64,000 bases of DNA from Lolium rigidum (Eukaryota; Streptophyta; Magnoliopsida; Poales; Poaceae), in the NCBI RefSeq assembly GCF_022539505.1, contig NC_061514.1, positions 35,617,769-35,681,768 on the forward strand. The letters are read 5' to 3'. Position numbers and translations under genes: made by a program. The notes beneath the pieces were generated by a model that saw nothing but the letters and a program-made list of their open reading frames with translations, ran no database searches and was not told the DNA's origin. Positions within the stretch are counted from its first letter, which is position 1; each line of letters opens with the position of its first letter. Of this stretch, positions 10,676 through 21,892 are shown piece after piece.

Positions 10676-12437
10676 TGTAGGGATTCGTAGCATAGAAAAT
10701 AAAAAAAATCCTACCGCAAGAACGAATAACAAGCCAAGATCTAATCTAGTAGTTGGTAGCAACAAGGTGAAGATCATCATACCCTTGAAGATCTCTAAGC
10801 GTTAACGAGATAGATCTCGTGGTTGATGTAGTCGATCACTTGCCGCTTGCAAAAGCGTGTAGAAGATCTTGACGGTGCCACAATCGGGCAGCACATCCAC
10901 ACTCGATCACACGTACGGTGTTGATGGCGATGTCCTTCTCCCCGTTCCAGCGGGCAGCGGATATAGTAGATCCTCCTCGGAATCCCGCCAACACGACGGC
11001 GTGGTGACGGTGGTGGTGGAGATCTCCGGCAGCGCTTCGCCGTAAGCACCGCAGAAGAAGAAGGAGGAGGGAGTAGCTAGGGTTTGGGGGAGGGGGCACT
11101 TGGGGCGCCGGCCTTGGGTGCCCTTGGGTGGTGCGGCTGCTGTGGTGGCTGGCCAGCCCCTCTCTCCCTCTCTTTATATAGGTGGAACCCCTAGGGTTGC
11201 CCCAAAACCAGTTTGAAGTCCAACTCCGAAAACTGCCATAAGGGGGAAACCTAGGTGGAGTGGGATTGCTCCCCTTCCTTCTCCTTTGGCCGGCCAAGGT
11301 GGTGGAGTCCACCATGGACTCCACCTTCCCTCTTGGTTGGCCGGCTAGGGTTGGTGGAATCCATCCAGGACTCCACCTTCCATAGTGATTTATTCCAGAA
11401 GCTTCTAGAACATTCTGGCGCCTTCCATAAATGCACCAGATCATTTCCAAACTTGGAAAGTGACTTCCTATATATGAATCTTATTCTTTAGACCATTCCG
11501 GAACTCCTCGTGATGTCCTGGATCCCATTCGAGACTCCGAACAACATTCGAACTCCATTCCATATTCCATATCTACTTAAAACGACATCAAACCCTAAGT
11601 GTGTCACCCTACGGTTCGAGAACTATGCGGACATGATCGAGACTCTTCTCCGATCAATAACTAATAGCGGGACTTGGAGATACATAATAGCTCCCACATA
11701 TTCAACGATGACTTCGTGATCGAAAGAACCATTTACATAAAATAACAATTTCCTTTGTCTCGCGATATTTTACTTATCCGAAGTTTGATCGTCGGTATCT
11801 CTATACCTAGTTCAACCTCGTTACCGATAAGTACTCTTTACTCATACTGTGATATGATATCCCTTGTGAGCCAGTCACATGCTTGCAAGCTAATTGGATG
11901 TTATTCCACCGAGAAGGCCCATAGTATATCTAACTGTCATTAGGATGGACAAATCCCACTATTGATCCACGTGCCTCAGCCCTATACTTTCCGAACACTT
12001 AATGCCACCTTTATAACAACCCATTTACGTAGTAGTGTTTGGTGTCATCAAAGCATCCATCCGGTGTAGGTGATTAACATGATCTCATGGTCGAAGGATT
12101 AAGTTACTATGTATCTTAAAGCTTGAAGCACAACGAACTAAATGACTTGATCATATGCTACGCTTACTATGGGTGTATGTCCATCACATTATTCACCCAA
12201 TGATATGACCTTGTTATTAATAACATCCAATGTTCATGATCATGAAACTGTGATCATCTATTAATCAACAAGCTAGTTTAACAAGAGGATTACTAGGGAC
12301 TCTTTTATGTTTACAAAACACACATGTATTAATGTTTCCGGTTAATACAATTATAACATGGGATGTAAAAAATTATCATAAAAACAAAGATATAATAATA
12401 ACCACTTTATTATTGTCTCTTGGGCATATCTCCAACA
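10676..12437 (-). mobile_element. Angela/BARE-like copia 3' LTR
   Basis: Read on the minus strand, the LTR starts TGTTGGAGATATGCCCAAGA and ends ACGAATCCCTACA, a TG...CA pair 1762 bp apart. The start, the AGACAATAATAAA that follows, and the CTTGCCGCTTGCAAAAGCG block (10839-10857 on the plus strand) are characteristic of the Angela/WIS/BARE group of Triticeae and related copia elements. The purine-rich AAGTGGGAGAC directly upstream on the minus strand (12438-12448) is the polypurine tract, so this is the 3' LTR. Confidence 0.85.
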
Positions 12438-12660
12438 GTCTCCCACTTGCACTAGAGTCAATAATCTAGATTACATAGTAATGTACCTAACACCCATGGC
12501 ATTATGGTGTAGGTCATGTTTCGCTCTAGGGAGAGCTTTATTAAACGGATCTGCCACATTCAGATCAGTGTGTACTTTTCAAATCTTTATATCGCCGTCT
12601 TCGACATACTCGCGAATAGAATGAAAACGTAGCTTTATATGCTTCAACTTCTTGTGTGAC
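12438..12660 (-). pseudogene. Copia pol C-terminus (RNase H end) and polypurine tract
   Basis: On the minus strand from about 12655 to 12471 the frame reads KHIKLRFHSIREYVEDGD, then after one in-frame TGA continues with a VADPFNKALPRAKHD-like block and ends at a stop at 12471-12473. The ADPxxKxL pattern is the conserved tail of copia integrase-RT-RNase H polyproteins. Everything upstream (the rest of pol, gag and the 5' LTR) is absent, so the element is truncated near 12660. Confidence 0.8.
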
Positions 12661-12661
12661 T

Positions 12662-12755
12662 CAATTCATAATATTGAGGTTTTCTGAACCGGGAAATGAT
12701 CGACCAAACATATATACCAATATTATGAATCAATTCATAATATTGAGGTTTTCTG
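12662..12755. repeat. Direct repeat pair plus perfect palindrome
   Basis: CAATTCATAATATTGAGG followed by TTTTCTG occurs at 12662-12686 and 12731-12755. Between and within them is a perfect palindrome at 12719-12744 with 12-nt arms (AATATTATGAAT / ATTCATAATATT) around CA. The segment bridges the truncated copia element and the LINE fragment; its origin is unknown. Confidence 0.75.
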
Positions 12756-12804
12756 CCCTTCCTCGCACGATTTTGAACTATGCTTGAATTCAAAGTCTCA
12801 TTAG

Positions 12805-13581
12805 GACCTGTCGGGTGATACTCGGGTTGGTAGCGTGGGCTCAAAGGATTACCTTGCTTGGAACCGTACAAAAATGGGTGTTTTCTCGGTAAAATCCACG
12901 TATCACCTTGCGAATCAGCTGAAGAGAGCCAAGGCAGGGATGTTGGAGTCCTCTCGGTCGTGTATACAACACAAAGGAAGACTAGCTTTGTGGGATTTAA
13001 ATGTTCCTGGTAAAGTCAAGATTCATTTTTGGAGGTTGATTGAGAATGGTCTCGCTGTTGGATTTGAACTAAAACGCAGGCGAATCAAAGACGGCATTGT
13101 CTGTCTAGTGTGCGGCAAAGAGGAAAGTTTAGTCCATCGGTTTTGGGAATGTTCTCACTCGGCTTGTGCATGGCGTTGTCTGGAAGAAGCCACTGGTGTT
13201 GCCATCGATAAACCTCCTAGCAGGCTGGTAAACCACGCTGCCCTCAAGGGGTGGTTGCTTGACTGGCTTGGTAAGGCTGATGATAGGTCGGCGGCATGGG
13301 TTCTGATGTTGGTTTACAACCTATGGCTAGCGAGGAATGATGCCAGGGAGTCCAGGAACATGGAGGACCCGAATCGTATTGCTTTAAGATCTGTCGCTGG
13401 TGTGGAGGAATGGGTAAGTATCCATGGCAGAACTGTGGTAAAAACCAAAGTGACGGAACACTGGTTCCCGCCGCCTATGGGCTGGATAAAGGTTAATATC
13501 GATGGCGCTTTCAAGCATTCGGAGAACTGGGGTGGCGGTGGCGCGGTGATACGCGACCACGACGGAGGCTTCATCGCTGGA
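12805..13581 (+). pseudogene. LINE ORF2 fragment: zinc-binding RT tail and RNase H start
   Basis: One open frame reads from about 12805 to the fusion point. It has the typical plant LINE order: GVFSVKSTYHL, LWDLNVPGKVKIHFWR, a zinc-binding stretch (CLVCGKEESLVHRFWEC: C-x2-C ... H-x4-C), a Trp-rich linker (NLWLARND) and the start of an RNase H fold (WIKVNIDGAF, first catalytic Asp). The frame is uninterrupted for about 250 residues, but the reverse transcriptase upstream and most of RNase H downstream are missing. It ends abruptly at FIAGA, where the GH32 5' flank copy begins. The fragment is therefore a truncated remnant, not an active LINE. Confidence 0.85.
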
Positions 13582-13812
13582 GCTAAACTAATATCTTAAG
13601 CTACATCATTGCACATATGGATGCAAAGTCGTGTACTTCGATAGCAAGTACTTTATGATTGGTATCTTCTGCGAATCTCCAAACCAAATTTAAGAACTAA
13701 ATTATTGTCCATATGGATGGATGCAAGTCTCATTGACTTGCATTAAGCTTGAGAAGTGGGCGGCTATAACTTGCGCTAAAGTCCTATGCAATTTGCAATC
13801 CATCCAATTATA
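13582..13812 (+). repeat. GH32 5' flank, copy 2
   Basis: This is nearly identical to 6189-6420 in the same orientation, about 7.4 kb away. Homology starts exactly at the LINE break (GCTAAACTAATATC) and fades after CCATCCAA, just before where the GH32 exon would start. No exon-1 sequence follows it. Confidence 0.85.
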
Positions 13813-14122
13813 GCATCAAACATGCACCATCTGTGTTGTTTAATCATCTGTGTTGTTTAATTTGCTTTATAATATGTGTGTTCGATACACCCAGTCATGA
13901 CATGATCTAGTAGCCTAGTAGCCTGATGCATGGATCCATCCATCTAAAAAACAAAAGCACCTTGATCTATGGAACTAACCTCGACAACGTATGACGTCCA
14001 CCCCGCAGTCATCAACTGGCACGCCGTTGCCGCCTTAATGGTCCTTCGCCCGTTGGACTTAACGGGGACGTCGTCTCCTACTACCAACGAAAAGAACAGT
14101 ATGTAGTACATGACATACCTAC
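13813..14122. other. Unassigned sequence before element A
   Basis: This short low-copy stretch has a 17-bp unit (ATCTGTGTTGTTTAATC/T) repeated twice in tandem at 13829-13862. No gene or mobile-element end is recognised. CCTAC at 14118-14122 is the expected left target duplication of element A; its partner is lost. Confidence 0.4.
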
Positions 14123-15716
14123 TGATACGTCTCCGACGTATCGATAATTTCTTATGTTCTATGCCATATTATTGATGATACCTACATGTTTTATGCACAC
14201 TTTATGTCATATTCGTGCATTTTCTGGAACTAACCTATTAACAAGATGCCGAAGTGCCAGTTGCTGTTTTCTGCTGTTTTTGGTTTCAGAAATCCTAGTA
14301 ACGAAATATTCTCGGAATTGGACGAAATCAAAGCCCAGGGGCCTATTTTTCCACGAAGCTTCCAGAAGTCCGAAGACGAGACGAAGAGGGGCCACGGGGT
14401 GGCCAAACCCTAGGGCGGCGCGGCCCCACCCCGGGCCGCGCCGGCCTATGGTGTGGGCCCCCGTGCCGCCTCTTGACTTGCCCTTCCGCCTACTTAAAGC
14501 CTCCGTGACGAAACCCCCGGTACCGAGAGCCACGATACGGAAAACCTTACCGAGACGCCGTCGCCACCGATCCCATCTCGGGGATCCAGGAGATCGCCTC
14601 CGGCACCCCGCCGGAGAGGGGATTCATCTCCGGAGGACTCTACACCGCCATGGTCACCTCCGGAGTGATGAGTGAGTAGTCTACCCCTGGACTATGGGTC
14701 CATAGCAGTAGCTAGATGGTTGTCTTCTCCTCATTGTGCTTCATTGTTGGATCTTGTGAGCTGCCTAACATGATCAAGATCATCTATATGTAATTCTATA
14801 TGTTGTGTTTGTCGGGATCCGATGGATAGAGAATACTATGTCATGTTAATTATCAAGTTATTATACATGTGTTGTTTATGATCTTGCATGCTCTCCGTTT
14901 CTAGTAGAGGCTCGGCCAAGTTTTTACTTTTAACTCCAAGAGGGAGTACTTATGCTCGATAGTGGGTTCATGCCCGCATTGACACCGGGACGAGTGACGA
15001 AAAGTTCTAAGGTTGTGTTGTGCTGTTGCCACTAGGGATAAAACATTGGCGCTATGTCCGAGGATGTAGTTGTTGATTACATTACGCACCATACTTAATG
15101 CAATTGTCTCGTTGTTTAGCAACTTAATACCGGAGGGGTTCGGATGATAACCCGAAGGTGGACTTTTTAGGCATAGATGCAGCTTGGATGGCGGTCTATG
15201 TACTTTGTCGTAATGCCCAATTAAATCTCACTATACTTATCATGTCATGTATGTGCATTGTTATGCTCTCTCTATTTGTCAATTGCCCGACCGTAATTTG
15301 TTCACCCAACATGCTTTTATCTTATGGGAGAGACACCTCTAGTGAACTGTGGACCCCGGTCCATTCTTTAATCCTGAAATACAAATCTGCTGCAATACTT
15401 GTTTTACTATTTTCTCTGCAAACAATCATCTTCCACACAATACGGTTAATCCTTTGTTACAGCAAGCCGGTGAGATTGACAACCTCACTGTTTCGTTGGG
15501 GCAAAGTACTTTGGTTGTGTTGTGCAGGTTCCACGTTGGCGCCGGAATCTCCGGTGTTGCGCCGCACTACATCCCGCCGCCATCAACCTTCAACGTGCTT
15601 CTTGGCTCCTCCTGGTTCGATAAACCTTGGTTTCTTTCTGAGGGAAAACTTGCTGCTGTGCGCATCATACCTTCCTCTTGGGGTTGCCCAACGAACGTGT
15701 GAAATACACGCCATCA
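14123..15716 (+). mobile_element. Element A 5' LTR
   Basis: It starts TGATACGTCTCCGACGTATC (with an internal ACGTCTCCGACGT near-palindrome) and ends ATACACGCCATCA, 1594 bp. The end is fixed by comparison with element B's left LTR, where the same terminus abuts a target duplication. A GC-rich block at 14390-14650 corresponds to the transcript-leader region in all copies. Confidence 0.9.
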
Positions 15717-15727
15717 AGCATATTTTC

Positions 15728-15746
15728 TCGGCGCCGTTGCCGGGGA
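15728..15746 (+). other. Primer-binding site of element A (tRNA-Asp type)
   Basis: TCGGCGCCGTTGCCGGGGA matches the Athila-type site TGGCGCCGTTGCCGGGGA except for one extra C. Element C has the T-G form at 48569, so the extra C is one of the recurring CTG/CTCG differences. Confidence 0.8.
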
Positions 15747-15971
15747 GATCAAGACACGCCGCAAGGGGAGTCTCCACTTCTCAATCTCTTTACTTTGTTT
15801 TTGTCTTGCTTTATTTTATTTACTACTTTGTTTGCTGCATTATATCAAAACACAAAAAAATTAGTTGCTAGCTTTACTTTATTTACTGTCTTGTTTGCTA
15901 TATCAAAAACACAAAAAAATTAGTTTACTTGCATTTACTTTATCTAGTTTGCTTTATTTACTACTGCTGAA

Positions 15972-18087
15972 ATGGCCAACCCTGAAAATACTAAGTTGTG
16001 TGACTTCACTAGCACAAATAATAATGATTTCTTATGCACACCTATTGCTCCACCTGCTACTACAGCAGAATTCTTTGAAATTAAACCCGCTTTACTTAAT
16101 CTTGTTATGCGAGAGCAATTTTCTCGGTATTAGTTCCGATGATGCCGCTGCCCATCTCAATAATTTTGTTGAACTATGTGAAATGCAAAAATATAAAGAT
16201 GTAGATGGTGACATTATAAAATTAAAATTGTTTCCTTTCTCATTAAGAGGAAGAGCTAAAGATTGGTTGCTATCTCTCGCCTAAGAATAGTATTGATTCA
16301 TGGACTAAATGCAAGGATGCTTTTATTGGTAGATATTATCCCCCTGCTAAAATTATATCTTTGAGGAGTAGCATAATGAATTTTAAACAATTAGATAATG
16401 AACATGTTGCTCAAGCTTGGGAAAGAATGAAATCTCTCGGTTAAAAATTGCCCAACCCATGGACCGACTACTTGGATGATCATCCAAACCTTCTATGCAG
16501 GACTAAATTTTTCTTCGCGGAATTTATTGGATTCAGCTGTTGGAGGTACCTTTATGTCCATCACTCTTGGTGAAGCAACAAAGCTCCTTGATAATATGAT
16601 GGTTAATTACTCTGAATGGCACACGGAAAGAGCTCCGCAAGGTAAAAAGGTAAATTCTGTTGAAGAATCCTCTTCCTTGAATGATAAGGTTGATGCTATT
16701 ATGTCTATGCTTGCGAATGATAGGACTAATGTTGATCCTAATAATGTTCCATTAGCTTCATTGGTTGCCCAAGAAGAACATGTTGATGTAAACTTCATTA
16801 AAAATAATAATTTCAACAACAATGTTTATCGACAATTCTAGTAATAACTATAGGCCATATCCTTATAATAATGGTAACGGTTATGCTAATTCTTATGGGA
16901 ATTCTTACAACAATAATAGGAATACACCCCCTGGACTTGAAGCCATGCTTAAAGAATTTATTAGTACACAAACCGCCTTTAACAAATCTGTTGAGGAAAA
17001 GCTCAATAAAATTGATATTCTTGTTTCTAGAGTTGATAGTCTTGCCTCCGATGTTGATCTTTTGAAATCGAAAGTTATGCCTAATAGGGATATTGAAAAT
17101 AAAATTGTTACTACAGCAAATGCCATCCAAGTTAGAATTAATGAGAATATAAGATTAATGGCTGAACTGCGTGCTAGGTGGGATAGAGAAGAAAATGAAA
17201 AACTAGCTAAAAAGGAAAATGTAGCTAAAGTTTGGACTATTACCACCACTAGCAATGCTAAAGATTCATATGTTGCTGCACCTCCTACTATCCATGATAA
17301 AATAATTGGTGGTAGCAAAGCTTCTACTCCTAGTGCAAAGCGCGCAAAATTACCTGAAACTGCTAAAACTGCTGAAACCGCTTGTGATAAAACTCGCTGA
17401 AATTTTTTCCAACCTTGGGGATGATAATCCCATTGCTTTAGATTGTAATGATTTAGATTTTGATGATTGCCACATCTCTGAAGTTATAAAGTTCTTGCAA
17501 AAACTTGCTAAGAGTCCCAATGCTAGCGCTATAAATTTGGCTTTCACAAAACATATTACAAATGCTCTCATAAAAGTTAGAGAAGAGAAACTAAAACTTG
17601 AAACTTCTATTCCTAGAAAGCTAGAGGATGGTTGGGAGCCCATCATTAAAATGAGAATCAAATTTTTGATTGTAATGCTTTATGTGATCTTGGTGCAAGT
17701 ATTTCTGTTATGCCTAAAAAAGTCTATGATATGCTTGACTTGCCACTATTGAAAAATTGTTATTTGGATGTTAATCTCGCTGATAATGCTAAAAAGAAAC
17801 CTTTGGGGAAAGTTGATAATGTTCATATTATGGTTAACAATAACCTTGTCCCCGTTGATTTTGTTGTCTTGGATATTGAATGCAATGCATCTTGCCCCAT
17901 TATATTGGGAAGACCTTTTCTTCGAACCGTTGGTGCTACTATTGATATGAAGGAAGGTAATATTAAATATCAATTTCCTCTCAAGAAAGGTATGGAACAC
18001 TTCCCTAGAAAGAGAATGAAGGTACCTTATGATTCTATCATTAGAACAAATTATGATGTTGATGCTTCATCTCTTGATGTTACTTGA
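15972..18087 (+). pseudogene. Element A gag-protease, broken
   Basis: The frame starts with MANPENTKLCDF and carries a gag retrotransposon domain (FPFSLRGRAKDWLLSL, then FIGRYYPP), an Asn/Tyr-rich stretch (about 16822-16920), a coiled-coil-like segment with VDSLASDVDLL, and a retroviral-type aspartic protease (LCDLGAS, then PIILGRPFL, about 17680-17920). Gag packages the RNA and protease cleaves the polyprotein. At least five breaks interrupt the frame: near 16125, 16273, 16436, 17393 and 17662. Three (16273, 16436, 17393) are CTG-to-CTCG insertions relative to element B. The protein ends at ASSLDVT, where a pol gene would normally continue. Confidence 0.85.
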
Positions 18088-20670
18088 GTTACACTTTCTG
18101 CGCCTAGCTGAAAGGCGTTAAAGAAAAGCGCTTATGGGAGACAACCCATGTTTTTTACTACAGTATTTTTGTTTTATATTTGTGTCTTGGAAGTTGTTTA
18201 CTACTGTAGCAACCTCTCCTTATCTTAGTTTTATGTTTTGTTGTGCCAAGTAAAGTCTTTGATAGAAAAGTAAGTACTAGATTTGGATTACTGCGCAGAA
18301 ACAGATTTCTTTGCTGTCACGAATCTGGGTCTAATTCTCTCGTAGGTAAATCCGAAAATTATGCCAATTTACGTGAGTGATCCTCAGATATGTACGCAAC
18401 TTTCATTCAATTTGAGCATTTTCATTTGAGCAAGTCTGGTGGCCTAATAAAATCCATCTTTACGGACTGTTCTGTTTTGACAGATTCTGTCTTTTATTTC
18501 ACATTGCCTCTTTTGCTATGTTGGATGAATTTCTTTGATCCACTAATGTCCAAGTAGCTTTATGCAATGTCCAGAAGTGTTAAGAATGATTGTGTCACCT
18601 CTGAACATGTGAATTTTTATTATGCACTAACCCTCTAATGAGTTGTTTCGAGTTTGGTGTGGAGGAAGTTTTCAAGGATCAAGAGAGGAGTATGATGCAA
18701 TATGATTAAGGAGAGTGAAAGCTCTAAGCTTGGGGATGCCCCGGTGGTTCACCCCTGCATATATTAAGAAGACTCAAGCGTCTAAGCTTGGGGATGCCCA
18801 AGGCATCCCCTTCTTCATCGACAACATTATCAGTGTTCCTCCCCCGAAACTATATTTTTATTCGGCCACATCTTATGTACTTTTGCTTGGAGCGTCGGTT
18901 TGTTTTTGTTTTTTTGTTTTGTTTGAATAAAATGGATCCTAGCATTCACTTTATGGGAGAGAGACACGCTCCGTTGTTGCATATGGACAAATATGTCCTT
19001 AGGTTCTACTCATAGTATTCATGGCGAAGTTTCTCCTTCGTTAAATTGTTATATGGTTGGAATTGGAAAATGCTACATGTAGTAATTCTAAAATGTCTTG
19101 GATAATTTGATACTTGGCAATTGTTGTGCTCATGTTTAAGCTCTTGCATCATATACTTTGCACCCATTAATGAAGAAATACTTAGAGCTTGTTAATTTGG
19201 TTTGCATATTTGGTTTCTCTAGAGTCTAGATAACATCTAGTATTGAGTTTTGAACAACAAGGAAGACGGTATGGAGTCTTATAATGTTTACCATATGTCT
19301 TTTATGTGAGTTTTGTCTGTACCGTTCATCCTTGTGTTTGTTTCAAATAACCTTGCTAGCCTAAACCTTGTATCGAGAGGGAATACTTCTCATGCATCCC
19401 AAATACTTGAGCCAACCACTATGCCATTTGTGTCCACCATACCTACCTATACTACATGGTATTTATCCGCCATTCCAAAGTAAATTGCTTGAGTGCTACC
19501 TTTAAAATTCCATCATTCACCTTTGCAATATATAGCTCATGGGACAAATAGCTTAAAAACTATTGTAGTATTGAATATGTACTTATGCACTTTATCTCTT
19601 ATTAAGTTGCTTGTTGAGCGGTAACCATGTTTCTGGGGACGCCATCAACTACTTTGTTGGATATCATGTGAGTTGCTATGCATGTCCGTCTTGTCTGAAG
19701 CAAGAGAGATCTACCACCTTCATGGTTGGAGCATGCATGTTGTTAGAGAAGAACTTTGGGCCGCTAACTAAAGCCATGATTCATGGTGGAAGTTTCAGTT
19801 TGGACACATATCCTCAATCTCATATGAGAATAATAATTGTTGCCACATGCTTATGCATAAAAGAGGAGTCCATTATCTCGTTGTCCATGTTGTCCCGGTA
19901 TGGATGTCTAAGTTGAGAATAATCAAAAGCGAGAAATCCAAAATGCGAGCTTTCTCCTTAGACCTTTGTACAGTGCGGCATGGAGGTACCCCATTGTGAC
20001 ACTTGGTCGAAACATGTGCATTGCAAAGATCCGGTAGTCCAAGTTAATTAGGACAAGGTGCGGGCACTATTAGCATACTATGCATGAGACTTGCAACTTG
20101 TAAGATATAATGTACATAACTCATATGCTTTATTACTACCGTTGACAAAATTGTTTCATGTTTTCAAAATAAAAGCTCTAGCACAAATATAGCAATCGAT
20201 GCTTTCCTCTTTGAAGGACCATTCTCTTTACTTTTATGTTGAGTCAGCTCACCTATCTCTCTCCACCCCAAGAAGCAAACACTTGTGTGAACCGTGCATT
20301 GATTCTTACATATTTGCATATTGTACTTGTTATATTACTCTATGTTGACTATTATCCATGAGATATACATGTTACAAGTTGAAAGCAACCGCTGAAACTT
20401 AATCTTCCTTTGTGTTGCTTCAATACCTTTACTTTGATTTATTGCTTTATGAGTTAACTCTTATGCAAGACTTATTGATGCTTGTCTTGAAGTACTATTC
20501 ATGAAAAGTCTTTGCTTTATGATTCACCTGTTTACTCATGTCATCACCATTGTTATGATCGCTGCATCCACTACATATGTTTACAAATAGTATGATCAAG
20601 GTTATGATGGCATATCACTTCGTAAATTATCTTTGTTATCGTTTTACTCCGCTCGGGACGAGCAGTAACT
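18088..20670 (+). other. Element A non-coding 3' region
   Basis: About 2.6 kb of AT-rich DNA with no conserved protein, equivalent to 30880-33455 in element B. It contains two extra copies of the polypurine-tract sequence TAAGCTTGGGGATGCC (18726 and 18783), the second forming a perfect hairpin at 18790-18810. Short reading frames here are not conserved in phase between A and B. Confidence 0.7.
18790..18810 (+). repeat. Perfect hairpin GGGGATGCC / GGCATCCCC
   Basis: The 9-nt arms flank a CAA loop. The left arm is the end of an internal polypurine-tract-like copy (AAGCTTGGGGATGCC). The same structure is in element B near 32738-32758 on the minus strand. Confidence 0.85.
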
Positions 20671-20685
20671 AAGCTTGGGGATGCT
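20671..20685 (+). other. Polypurine tract of element A
   Basis: AAGCTTGGGGATGCT lies immediately before the 3' LTR start TGATACG at 20686. This is the position and composition of a plus-strand primer. Confidence 0.75.
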
Positions 20686-21792
20686 TGATACGTCTCCGAC
20701 GTATCGATAATTTCTTATGTTCTATGCCATATTATTGATGATACCTACATGTTTTATGCACACTTTATGTCATATTCGTGCATTTTCCGGAACTAACCTA
20801 TTAACAAGATGCCGAAGTGCCGCTTGTCGTTTTCCGCTGTTTTTGGTTTCGTAAATCCTAGTAACGAAATATTCTCGGAATTGGACGAAATCAAAGCCCA
20901 GGGGCCTATTTTTCCACGAAGCTTCCATAAGTCCGAAGACGAGACGAAGAGGGGCCACGGGGTGGCCAAACCCTAGGGCGGCGCGGCCCCACCCCTGGCC
21001 GCGCCGGCCTATGGTGTGGGCCCCCCGTGCCGCCTCTTGACTTGCCCTTCCGCCTACTTAAAGCCTCCGTGACGAAACCCCCAGCACCGAGAGCCACGAT
21101 ACGGAAAACCTTACTGAGACGCCGTCGCCGCCGATCCCATCTCGGGGATCCAGAGATCGCCTCCCGCACCTCGCCGGAGAGGGGGATTCATCTCCCGGAG
21201 GACTCTACACCGCCATGGTCACCTCCGGAGTGATGAGTGAGTAGTCTACCCCTGGACTATGGGTCCATAGCAGTAGCTAGATGGTTGTCTTCTCCTCATT
21301 GTGCTTCATTGTTGGATCTTGTGAGCTGCCTAACATGATCAAGATCATCTATATGTAATTCTATATGTTGTGTTTGTCGGGATCCGATGGATAGAGAATA
21401 CTATGTCATGTTAATTATCAAGTTATTATACATGTGTTGTTTATGATCTTGCATGCTCTCCGTTTCTAGTAGAGGCTCTGGCCAAGTTTTTACTTTTAAC
21501 TCCAAGAGGGAGTACTTATGCTCGATAGTGGGTTCATGCCCGCATTGACACCTGGGACAAGTGACGAAAGTTCTAAGGTTGTGTTGTGCCGTTGCCACTA
21601 GGGATAAAACATTGGCGCTATGTCCGAGGATGTAGTTGTTGATTACATTACGCACCATACTTAATGCAATTGTCTCGTTGTTTAGCAACTTAATACTCGG
21701 AGGGGGTTCGGATGATAACCCGAAGGTGGACTTTTTAGGCATAGATGCAGCTTGGATGGCGGTCTATGTACTTTGTCGTAATGCCCAATTAA
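20686..21792 (+). mobile_element. Element A 3' LTR, cut by the assembly gap
   Basis: It starts with the same TGATACGTCTCC terminus and follows the 5' LTR with few differences for 1107 bp until the run of N. The last ~490 bp and the right target duplication are not in the assembly. Confidence 0.9.
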
Positions 21793-21892
21793 NNNNNNNN
21801 NNNNNNNNNNNNNNNNNNNNNNNNNNNNNNNNNNNNNNNNNNNNNNNNNNNNNNNNNNNNNNNNNNNNNNNNNNNNNNNNNNNNNNNNNNNN
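21793..21892. other. Assembly gap, 100 N
   Basis: Exactly 100 undetermined bases, the usual placeholder for a scaffold join of unknown length. Left of it is an unfinished element A LTR; right of it is the interior of a different LTR. The adjacency is therefore unproven. Confidence 0.98.

Larger units (their letters stand above)
14123..21792 (+). mobile_element. Element A: non-autonomous Athila-like gypsy retrotransposon, right end lost
   Basis: The order is 5' LTR (14123-15716), tRNA-Asp-type primer-binding site (15728-15746), a broken gag-protease region (15972-18087), about 2.6 kb of non-coding DNA, polypurine tract (20671-20685) and 3' LTR (20686 to the gap). No reverse transcriptase, RNase H or integrase is present, so it would depend on proteins of a partner element. 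The same family recurs as element B (minus) and element C (plus). The LTR start TGATACGTCTCC belongs to an abundant Pooideae gypsy family that I recognise but do not name with certainty. Confidence 0.9.
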
